In this document: one piece after another, positions 56,550 through 64,000 of the stretch
How positions within the stretch are numbered: the stretch's first letter is position 1
Layout of the letters: every line of letters begins with the position of its first letter
DNA from: Leifsonia sp. ALI-44-B
GTDB lineage: Bacteria > Actinomycetota > Actinomycetes > Actinomycetales > Microbacteriaceae
DNA length: 64,000 nt
Assembly: GCF_001984125.1 (NCBI RefSeq)
Contig: NZ_MTQL01000006.1
Coordinates: 620,001-684,000 of the forward strand
Direction of reading: 5' to 3'
Notes under the pieces: generated by a model
The model's input: only the letters and a program-made list of their open reading frames with translations
Told to the model about the DNA's origin: nothing
Databases searched by the model: none
Program-made: the position numbers and the translations under genes

Positions 56550-57515
56550 TCAGGCCCTGTCGGCGGTGGGACCAGCACTCGCGGGCGCTGTCTTCCTCGC
56601 CGCACGCGGGCGCTTCTGGCAGAACGGGCAGAAGTGTGAGCCCCGGTTCATGAACGAGACGCGTTCGATGGGGGTGCCGCAGCGGCCGCACGGTTTGCCC
56701 GCCTGGCCGTAGGCGTTGAGGCTGTGCGAGAAGTAACCGGATGCCCCGTTGACGTTGACGTATTGCGCGTCGAAGCTCGTGCCGCCCTCGGCCAGAGCCT
56801 TCTGCAACACCGTGCGCACCTCGTCGAGCAGCACGGCGGCCTGGCGACGCGTGAGGGCCGCGGCCTGCCGTTCGAAGTGCAGACGTGCCGCCCACAGCGA
56901 CTCGTCGGCATAGATGTTGCCGATGCCCGACACCACGGTCTGATCAAGCAGCACGCGCTTGATGCCCACCTTCTTGCGCGAGAGCGCTTCGTAGAAGGCG
57001 AGCTCGTCGAAGTGCGGGTCGAGCGGGTCGCGCGCGATGTGCGCCACCTGCGACGGGATGAGCGCGGCGGGCGGCACCTCGCCGGCGAAACCCGAGGGGA
57101 AACCGTCGCGCGTGGGAACGAGGGTGTCGATGGCGAGCGAGCCGAAGATGCGTTGGTCGACGAAGTTGACGCGCAGATCGCCGTGCTCCGGATGCTCGAG
57201 CGACAGCCCGATGCGCGTGCGCTCGTCGAGCGTGCCTGGCTCGCGGAGGAGCATCTGGCCGCTCATGCCGAGGTGGCCGACGAGCGCGCGGGGGCGTTCA
57301 TCCTCGCCGGTCTCGAGGGGGAACCAGAGGAACTTGCCTCGACGCACGGCGGCAGTGACCCGGCGACCGCGGAGAAGTTCGACGAAGGCTCCAGAGGCGC
57401 GGTCGTGGCGGCGCAGGGAGCGTTCGTCGTAGATGTCGATGTCGACGATGCGCGCGCCCACGATGGCGGGTTGCAGCCCGGCGCGAACGACCTCGACCTC
57501 GGGGAGCTCAGGCAC
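56550..57515 (-). CDS. mutM: Formamidopyrimidine-DNA glycosylase (Fpg/MutM)
   Basis: Fpg removes 8-oxoguanine and ring-opened purines. It starts (GTG) with PELPEVEVVRAGL carrying the catalytic Pro2-Glu3, has VGHLGMSGQM, the H2TH region VSGIGNIYADESLW, and a C-terminal zinc finger (CGRCGTPIERVSFMNRGSHF then CPFC). The 321 residues include a basic Ala/Pro tail. It lies 141 bases after rnc and 82 bases before smc. Confidence 0.95.
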   Translation of the reverse strand: MPELPEVEVVRAGLQPAIVGARIVDIDIYDERSLRRHDRASGAFVELLRGRRVTAAVRRGKFLWFPLETGEDERPRALVGHLGMSGQMLLREPGTLDERTRIGLSLEHPEHGDLRVNFVDQRIFGSLAIDTLVPTRDGFPSGFAGEVPPAALIPSQVAHIARDPLDPHFDELAFYEALSRKKVGIKRVLLDQTVVSGIGNIYADESLWAARLHFERQAAALTRRQAAVLLDEVRTVLQKALAEGGTSFDAQYVNVNGASGYFSHSLNAYGQAGKPCGRCGTPIERVSFMNRGSHFCPFCQKRPRAARKTAPASAGPTADRA

Positions 57516-57656
57516 GGGAAGCGTCTCGTGACACTGCCGACACTCTCGACGCTGAGGTCACCGTCGCTTCCGGAGAAGACACAGACATCGGAAACGGCGT
57601 AGACACCGGAAGTACCGAACGCACCGACGTGGACGTCAGCCCGGCCGGGGTGTGCG

Positions 57657-58469
57657 TCACCGCGTGCGCTCGGGCTTGACGAAGCCCGTGAGCTGCGACC
57701 AGGCGTGGAGGGCGGCGGCCATCTCGGCGTGCTTCTTGGACGAGCCCGTTCCCTCGCCGCGCGCGACCCGGCCGACGGTGACGACCGCCGTGAAACGGCG
57801 ATCGTGGTCGGGGCCCTGGCTCGTGACGTCGTAGTGCGGCGCCGGCTGATTCTGGCGGGCGGCCGCCTCTTGCAGGCTGGTCTTCGGGTCCATCGCGGCG
57901 CCGAAGCGCTCGCTGTCGGCGAGGAGCGGCCCGACGAGGCGGAGGACCAGGTCGGTTGCGACATCCGGACCGCAACCCAGGTAGACCGCACCGATGATGG
58001 CCTCGACCGTGTCGGCGAGGATCGACGGTTTGCGCGCGCCGCCGGTGAGGATCTCGCCGCGGCCGAGCAGGATGTGCGGACCGAGTTCGATGCGCTCGGC
58101 CACCTCGGCGAGGGCGATCGTGGAGACCACGCTGGCGCGGCGCTTGGCGAGCTCACCCTCGGACAACTCGGGGTTGTCGCGGTAGAGCTTGACGGTGACG
58201 GCCTGACCGAGGATGGAGTCGCCGAGGAATTCGAGGCGCTCATTGTGAGGCGTGCCGCCGTGCTCGTAGGCGTAGGACCGGTGGGTCAGGGCCAACGACA
58301 ACAGCTCGGGGTCGAGGTCGACTCCGAGCGTGTCACGAAGAACGGACCGGTCGACCTGCTCTCCCTGTGCGGGGGAAACAGCGTCGACCGATCCGGCAAT
58401 TCTGCGTTCGGCGTTGTTCAATTCGCGGCGCGGCGTGCTCTCGACAGGGGTGCTCTCGACAGATGCCAC
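57657..58469 (-). CDS. rnc: Ribonuclease III
   Basis: RNase III cuts double-stranded RNA, for example rRNA precursors. The signature NERLEFLGDSILG, the second metal site in ADTVEAIIGAVYLG, and a C-terminal dsRNA-binding domain (DPKTSLQEAAARQ ... GTGSSKKHAEMAAA) are present. The start is uncertain: the GTG at 58469 gives 270 residues but lacks a clear Shine-Dalgarno. The N-terminal 40 residues include a duplicated VESTP and are probably disordered. It follows rpmF by 34 bases, as in many actinobacteria. Confidence 0.93.
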   Translation of the reverse strand: MASVESTPVESTPRRELNNAERRIAGSVDAVSPAQGEQVDRSVLRDTLGVDLDPELLSLALTHRSYAYEHGGTPHNERLEFLGDSILGQAVTVKLYRDNPELSEGELAKRRASVVSTIALAEVAERIELGPHILLGRGEILTGGARKPSILADTVEAIIGAVYLGCGPDVATDLVLRLVGPLLADSERFGAAMDPKTSLQEAAARQNQPAPHYDVTSQGPDHDRRFTAVVTVGRVARGEGTGSSKKHAEMAAALHAWSQLTGFVKPERTR

Positions 58470-58503
58470 GGGTGAACCGATACCGAATAAACCGAGCGTC
58501 TGT

Positions 58504-58707
58504 TTAGACGTCGGCGACCTTGCGGCCCTTGTATTCGAGGAACAGCGCGGTGCCCGCGGAGTCTTCGACAACCTTGGCGCGGTGCGGCAGGCTGTAGGTG
58601 ACCTTGCCGTTTTCGACCGTCTTCACCAGGGTGGGGACTTCGGCCTTCCACTGCGAACGGCGGGCGTGGGTGTTGGCGCGCGACTTTTTCCGCTTCGGGA
58701 CAGCCAT
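58504..58707 (-). CDS. rpmF: 50S ribosomal protein L32
   Basis: The 67-residue protein starts [20 protein letters not shown], the standard L32 N-terminus. The zinc-binding cysteines found in some L32 proteins are absent, so this is a Cys-free (zinc-independent) form. It is 2 bases after the DUF177 gene, the usual arrangement in bacteria. Confidence 0.96.
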   Translation of the reverse strand: MAVPKRKKSRANTHARRSQWKAEVPTLVKTVENGKVTYSLPHRAKVVEDSAGTALFLEYKGRKVADV

Positions 58708-58709
58708 GG

Positions 58710-59270
58710 TTATCTCTCTTCTGTATCGGCAGCGTCGACGTCTCTCGAGCTGATGTCTGGGGTGAAACTCGCGAGCGCAGCCCAGCGAGGGTCAACGGGT
58801 TCGTGAGAGTCTTCGTCGGGTTGTTCGGCCAGCGGCTCGCCGGTTTCTAAGTCGAGACCGGGGCAGTCAGGCCGGCAAACCGGCTGAAACGGCAGTGACA
58901 AAACCACTGCGTCTCTGATGAGAGGTTCAAGATCCACGTGGTCATCGTGAACCTCATACTCAGATGCTTCCTCGTTAGGATACGCGAAAAGCTCCTGGAA
59001 TTCGACTTCGACAGGCTGAACGATATCTTTCAGGCATCGACCGCATACTCCCGTGGCCCGGGTTTCGAGTTCTCCGGTGACCAGGATGCCCTCGTGCACC
59101 GACTCGAAACGGACGCGCTGGTAGAGCGGCTCGCCCTTCGGAACGGACACGAGGCCCTCGCCGAGCTTCTCGGGCGACGGGATCTCGTAATCGTGCTCGC
59201 GCATCTCGCCCGGATGCCGGACGATGTCCCGAAGGTTCACCGTAAATGGCGTCTTCTTCACATAACTCAC
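58710..59270 (-). CDS. DUF177 (YceD) family protein
   Basis: YceD/DUF177 proteins are found next to rpmF and in plants are needed for 23S rRNA accumulation. The 186 residues contain the typical segment [21 protein letters not shown] and the paired Cys [11 protein letters not shown], which could bind a metal. The GTG at 59270 begins [15 protein letters not shown]. It precedes rpmF by 2 bases. Confidence 0.94.
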   Translation of the reverse strand: MSYVKKTPFTVNLRDIVRHPGEMREHDYEIPSPEKLGEGLVSVPKGEPLYQRVRFESVHEGILVTGELETRATGVCGRCLKDIVQPVEVEFQELFAYPNEEASEYEVHDDHVDLEPLIRDAVVLSLPFQPVCRPDCPGLDLETGEPLAEQPDEDSHEPVDPRWAALASFTPDISSRDVDAADTEER

Positions 59271-59341
59271 CCCGCGAGTCTACCCGCCGTGTGCTGAGAC
59301 GATGCGCCGTTTCACCCAGGGCGGACGCGGTGGGGCGCGCG

Positions 59342-61714
59342 TCAGCGCGCGTCGGCGGGGGTCTGCTCGCGGCGAGCCGATGGGGTGAGCACTGAAGCCG
59401 GCAGGGCGGCGGCGAGGATGCGGCGACCGGTCGGGCGAGAGCGTGCGAGGGCATCAAGAACCGTCGTGGTCGCCTGCTCGAGGCTGACACCCTCTGGCGG
59501 GCCGGCCGCGCGGTCACCGGCGAAACGGAGCCGCTCGACGGCCTCGAGGAGTTGGGTCAGGCGCGCGGACTCGAGCGGCGCGAACGGCACCTCGGTGGAC
59601 AAGGACTCGGCGATCTGTCGGGGTGTCGCGGCGTCGGAAACCGAGAGGCCGAGATCGCGGGCGGTTTCGGAGATCTCGAGCCACGCGACATCCGCCGACG
59701 CCGCTCCGGAACGCAGACGGCCGAGGCGGCGCCGGCGGCGCAGGGCTCGAACCGTGCCAGGGACGGCGGCGAGGACGAGCAGAAGGAGGGCGAGCAACGG
59801 GGCCGTGGCGGGAGGGGTCGTGTCGTCGGCGCTCTCGGCGACGGAAGTGTCGGAGGGGGCTGTGGCCGACGGCGTGGGCGTGGACTGCTGGCCGTTCTGC
59901 TGTTGAGGGTCGACGGGAGCCGCCGAAGACGTTGACGACGTCGACTCGGGAATGGCGTAGTCGGGCACCTCGCCGCGGCTCGGCGTGGGCTCGAAGGGAA
60001 CCCAGCCGACACCCTCGAAGTAGAGTTCGGGCCACGAGTGCAGATCGTCTGACGAGACCGAATACGAGATCTCGTCGCCCGACGCTCCCGAGCGCGTTCC
60101 CGGAAGGTAACCGAGCGAGACGCGCGCCGGGATGCCCTCGAGGCGCGCCATGATGGCCATGGCCGACGCGTAGTGCACGCAATAACCCGACTTCTTCTCG
60201 AGGAACTGCGCGATGACGTCGAACCCGTCGCCGTCGTAGCCCTCGTCGACGGGTGCCGATTCGGAGTAGAGGAAGTCGCCAGAGCGGAAGAACTGCTGCA
60301 GGTCGACGGCGCGCTCATAGGCCGTGGTGTCGCCCTCGGTGGCCTGGTTTGCGGCATCCTGGATCGTTCCCGGCACATCGTCGGGCAGGTCGAGGAAGCG
60401 TGAGACATCCTCAGGAAAGCCCGCGGATGCCTCGGCCAACTGCTCGGGCGTCGGCTCGATGTTCTGGCTGGTCGCCGTGTAGGTCTGGTCGCGCGTGCTC
60501 GAGATGCGGCTCGAGAGCGTGAGGCCCTCGACATCCCACATCCAGGTGCCGCGCAGATCGGAGACCTCGGTGCTCGGGAACGGCACGGGAAGCCACGGGC
60601 TCTCCATGGTCTCGATCTCGACGCGCGTCGTGGCCTCTGTGGTGGCGATATCGGGGCCGAGACCCGGGATGTCGATCGTCGTGTCGTCGTCGTTCCGCTC
60701 GGTGCGGTCGGAGTTCGACGACGACCACGTCGTGCCATCGAACTGGTCGAGCGTGAGGAGGCGGAAGTACTGGCGGTCCTGGCTCGTGGTGCTGTAGCGG
60801 AAGGCCTCGCTCGTGCCGGGCTGCCGCAGGTCCTTACCGAGGTCGATGAGCGGGCTCACTCCCCCGCCGATGCGCACACCACCCGACGACGGCACGAGCG
60901 AGGCGCCGTTGAAACCGGGCACGTTGAGGGTGGCGATCAGCGCGACGACGATAGCCGCGGCTCCCACGGCCGCCACACTGCCGAAACTGCGGCGGGCCAG
61001 GCGGCGCGCACCCGCATCGGCCCACAGCACGAGCACATAGAACACGGCGCACAGGGAGAACGACCACAGGTCGACGTCACCCGTGAAGATGCCGGGCACG
61101 ATGGCGAGACCGACGACCGGCACGCCCACGACCGCCGGCATGCGGCCCGTGAAGGCGACGACGTCGAAGAGTACGGCGAAGAGCCCGGCGCCCACGACGA
61201 GGAGGAACTGGATGCCGATGTCGAGCGTCGCGGGCGTCGCCTGCGAATTGATGGATGCCGCGCCCGCGTTCGCGAGCGACGAGATCGTATCGATGCTGGC
61301 GGGTGTGGGGATGACGAACAGGATCGAGTCGCCGGCCGCGAAGAGCACGACGATGCTCGCCAGCCAGATCAGTGCGGCGCCGACCGAGGCCACCCAGCGC
61401 GGGGCGCCGAGCAGGCGGATGATCTGGGCGCCCACGAGCACGACGATGCCGACGAGGGCGGGCTCGAACCACCAGTCGATGCCCTCGATGACGGGAGCGA
61501 GGCCGCTGATGGCGACCAGGAAGAGCGCCACGAGCGCGAGCGTGAGGGGCCAGAGCGTCGTTGCGCGGACGCGACGGACGAAGCGGGAGTGATCGGACAC
61601 GGAGCGGTTGGCCGGGCGGGTCGGCGACGAGCCGCGACCGCCACCGCCACCGTTGCCATTGCTGTTGCCGGAGGGCCGTGGCGCCGAAGGGCGCGGCGGT
61701 GCCTGCGTACTCAT
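59342..61714 (-). CDS. Transglutaminase-like membrane protein (TgpA-like)
   Basis: A 790-residue protein with six or seven N-terminal membrane helices (about residues 50-255), an outside transglutaminase/protease-like domain with Cys512 (GYCVHYASAMAIMAR) and His559 (DDLHSWPELYF), a Ser/Thr/Pro/Gln linker, and one more membrane helix (LLALLLLVLAAVPG) before a C-terminal cytoplasmic region. This is the TgpA/DUF3488-transglutaminase architecture. Its ATG overlaps the DUF58 stop, so MoxR, DUF58 and this protein form the widespread MoxR-DUF58-TGase operon, whose role is unclear. Confidence 0.9.
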   Translation of the reverse strand: MSTQAPPRPSAPRPSGNSNGNGGGGGRGSSPTRPANRSVSDHSRFVRRVRATTLWPLTLALVALFLVAISGLAPVIEGIDWWFEPALVGIVVLVGAQIIRLLGAPRWVASVGAALIWLASIVVLFAAGDSILFVIPTPASIDTISSLANAGAASINSQATPATLDIGIQFLLVVGAGLFAVLFDVVAFTGRMPAVVGVPVVGLAIVPGIFTGDVDLWSFSLCAVFYVLVLWADAGARRLARRSFGSVAAVGAAAIVVALIATLNVPGFNGASLVPSSGGVRIGGGVSPLIDLGKDLRQPGTSEAFRYSTTSQDRQYFRLLTLDQFDGTTWSSSNSDRTERNDDDTTIDIPGLGPDIATTEATTRVEIETMESPWLPVPFPSTEVSDLRGTWMWDVEGLTLSSRISSTRDQTYTATSQNIEPTPEQLAEASAGFPEDVSRFLDLPDDVPGTIQDAANQATEGDTTAYERAVDLQQFFRSGDFLYSESAPVDEGYDGDGFDVIAQFLEKKSGYCVHYASAMAIMARLEGIPARVSLGYLPGTRSGASGDEISYSVSSDDLHSWPELYFEGVGWVPFEPTPSRGEVPDYAIPESTSSTSSAAPVDPQQQNGQQSTPTPSATAPSDTSVAESADDTTPPATAPLLALLLLVLAAVPGTVRALRRRRRLGRLRSGAASADVAWLEISETARDLGLSVSDAATPRQIAESLSTEVPFAPLESARLTQLLEAVERLRFAGDRAAGPPEGVSLEQATTTVLDALARSRPTGRRILAAALPASVLTPSARREQTPADAR

Positions 61715-63033
61715 CGCAGAGCCCCCTCACGGTCGGTACCGCCCGCGGCGATCTGACGCCAGGCATCATCGAGCGGGCGCCCGGCGGGCAGGTGGGCGGC
61801 GCGCCATCCATTCGTCAGAAGAGAGTCGCGTAGCTCGGTTGCCGAGCGGAATGCTTCTGCGGCGACGATCGCGACGGCGGGATCGGCCGCGCCCTTTACG
61901 GCGGCCAGGCGTGTCGAGCTGGCCGTCCCGGTGCCCGTGAGCACGCAGAACACCGGGAGCATGCCGCCGAGGGAACGCAGGTGGCCGTCCACGCCCGACC
62001 ACACGTCGTCGTCGGACGTCGTGACGACGCGGCGTACATCGGCAAGGTCCATGAGCAAAGTGGGTGCCGCACCGGGGCTGTAGTGGCGCACGCGCGGGGC
62101 CAGGCGGTCGCCCTGGCGTTCGAGCGGGGTCGCCGTCTCGATGACCGTCACGGCGAAACCGTCGGCCAAGAGCCGCAACGCGATGGATGCCGCAGCCTCG
62201 ACCGCGCGCTCGAACTCCGCTTCGGCGGCCGGGCTCGCCGCGCCCGCGCCCATGCCAGACGACGCCGCGCGCGGAGCTACGGTGGTGTCGAGCACCACAC
62301 ACGCCTCGGGGTCACCCTGCTGCTCTTCCTGCCGCACCATCAACTCGCCGCGGCGCGCCGTCTGCCGCCAGTGCACGCGGCGCAGCGGATCGCCCGCACG
62401 GTATTCACGCGCGATCAATTCGTCGGCGCGCGGGTTCGAGGGAACGTAGAGCTGGTGTCGTCCGCCCTCGCCCGAAGCTGTCAGCACGCCCGGCTGGTCG
62501 AGCACGGTCACGCGCGGCGTCACCGTCAGCGTCGAGACCTCGCCCGCGGGCCGGAGCGCTACAGCCAGGCCCAGTGGATCGCCGTAGCCGAGCCAGAGGG
62601 GCCCGATGGGATAGCGCCCGCGTTTCGGGGCCCGCACGCGGTATTCGACCATGCCGCCGAAGCGTCGCGCGTCGGCACCGGCCGACCAGAGGTCGCCGCC
62701 CTGCTCGCCGAAGCCCGCGGGAAGTTGCTCGGCCCAGCGGTTGAGTCCGCGCGCCGAGCCCGTGGCCTCGATGACCACGCGAACGGTCGCGAGTTCGCCG
62801 ACGGCGACGGCCGGCTCGGCGAAACGTCGGCGCACCTGCACACGGGGCCGCACCATCCAGACCAGCACGGCCGAGACGAGCACGAGCGTGAGCAGGAAGA
62901 AGCCCACGTAGAGACCCTCGCGGCGGTCGATGAGCGTCGACGCCACCACAAAGGCGAGGGCTACTGCAAGGAATCCCCAGCCGCGCACGGTCGGGCGCAC
63001 GGCGGCGCCGGAGGAACGTGAGCGTCGGGCCAT
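61711..63033 (-). CDS. DUF58 domain protein
   Basis: A 440-residue protein with two N-terminal membrane helices (about residues 18-62) and a DUF58 region with the typical GDPLGLAVALRPAG and EYRAGDPLRRVHWRQTARRGELMVRQEE motif. DUF58 proteins accompany MoxR ATPases and often contain a degenerate VWA-like fold. The ATG at 63033 is 5 bases after the MoxR stop. It overlaps the transglutaminase-like gene by 4 bases. Confidence 0.92.
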   Translation of the reverse strand: MARRSRSSGAAVRPTVRGWGFLAVALAFVVASTLIDRREGLYVGFFLLTLVLVSAVLVWMVRPRVQVRRRFAEPAVAVGELATVRVVIEATGSARGLNRWAEQLPAGFGEQGGDLWSAGADARRFGGMVEYRVRAPKRGRYPIGPLWLGYGDPLGLAVALRPAGEVSTLTVTPRVTVLDQPGVLTASGEGGRHQLYVPSNPRADELIAREYRAGDPLRRVHWRQTARRGELMVRQEEQQGDPEACVVLDTTVAPRAASSGMGAGAASPAAEAEFERAVEAAASIALRLLADGFAVTVIETATPLERQGDRLAPRVRHYSPGAAPTLLMDLADVRRVVTTSDDDVWSGVDGHLRSLGGMLPVFCVLTGTGTASSTRLAAVKGAADPAVAIVAAEAFRSATELRDSLLTNGWRAAHLPAGRPLDDAWRQIAAGGTDREGALR

Positions 63034-63038
63034 GTGTT

Positions 63039-64000
<962 letters not shown>

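Noticed and set aside
57508-57657. A 50-codon minus-strand frame between rnc and mutM overlapping both
   Set aside because: It encodes a Ser/Thr/Val/Pro-only sequence with rare codons (GTA, CTT, AGA, CGA) and quasi-repeats at DNA level, so it is more likely non-coding spacer, although the GTGA overlap with rnc is curious.

Overview
This 64 kb window is a stretch of chromosome from a high-GC Gram-positive bacterium. The gene content and order (gatCAB, GlgE-pathway genes, rpsP-rimM-trmD-rplS-lepB-rnhB, dprA-xerC, rpsB-tsf-pyrH-frr-cdsA, smc-ftsY, rnc-mutM), frequent GTG starts, a DivIVA-repeat protein and the DUF2469 gene all point to an actinobacterium. The Microbacteriaceae are the best guess, from the style of LigA, lytic transglycosylase and leader regions; this is inference and the genus cannot be named. 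Nearly everything is core housekeeping. I see no rRNA, tRNA, CRISPR array, prophage, insertion sequence or obvious genomic island, and no gene-free stretch longer than 300 bases.

Layout: a truncated hypothetical gene (1-549), then the Glu/Asp-tRNA amidotransferase operon gatCAB on the minus strand (629-3944); an acyl-CoA ligase on the plus strand (4041-5735); minus-strand ligA, mnmA and an IscS-like cysteine desulfurase (5838-10703). Next comes an alpha-glucan region: glgX (+), glgP (-), then the divergent operon glgE-glgB (+), interrupted only by a PrmC-like methyltransferase and a small membrane protein (10773-22264). A thioredoxin-TPR protein, a large multi-segment membrane/lipoprotein-like protein, an AI-2E-family permease, a 22-bp tandem repeat, a hydrolase, a small zinc-site-like protein and a secreted lysozyme-like protein follow (22388-28676).

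From 28725 to 46224 lies the classic actinobacterial core block, almost all on the minus strand: DivIVA-repeat protein, cdsA, frr, pyrH, tsf, rpsB, a sugar porter, xerC, dprA, comM, yraN, DUF2469, rnhB, lepB, rplS, trmD, rimM, a KH protein and rpsP. A secreted M23-type peptidase relative lies inside it on the plus strand. A YbdK-type carboxylate-amine ligase (+) converges on ffh (-), and lipB-lipA (+) follow. The rest is a long minus-strand run: MoxR ATPase (cut by the window end), DUF58 protein, transglutaminase-like membrane protein, DUF177 protein, rpmF, rnc, mutM, smc, ftsY and a small DUF2004-like protein.

Functional themes: protein synthesis and tRNA modification; targeting of membrane proteins (ffh, ftsY, lepB); chromosome processing (ligA, smc, xerC, dprA, comM, rnhB, mutM); lipoic acid synthesis; and glycogen/alpha-glucan building and breakdown through GlgE, GlgB, GlgX and GlgP. 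The glgB-glgE/divergent glgP arrangement matches the one known in Mycobacterium tuberculosis. No clearly new system is visible. The most unusual items are the long disordered N-termini of GlgE and GlgB, a lipobox buried in the middle of a 597-residue membrane protein, a 22-bp tandem array between two convergent genes, and a DprA with long low-complexity linkers.
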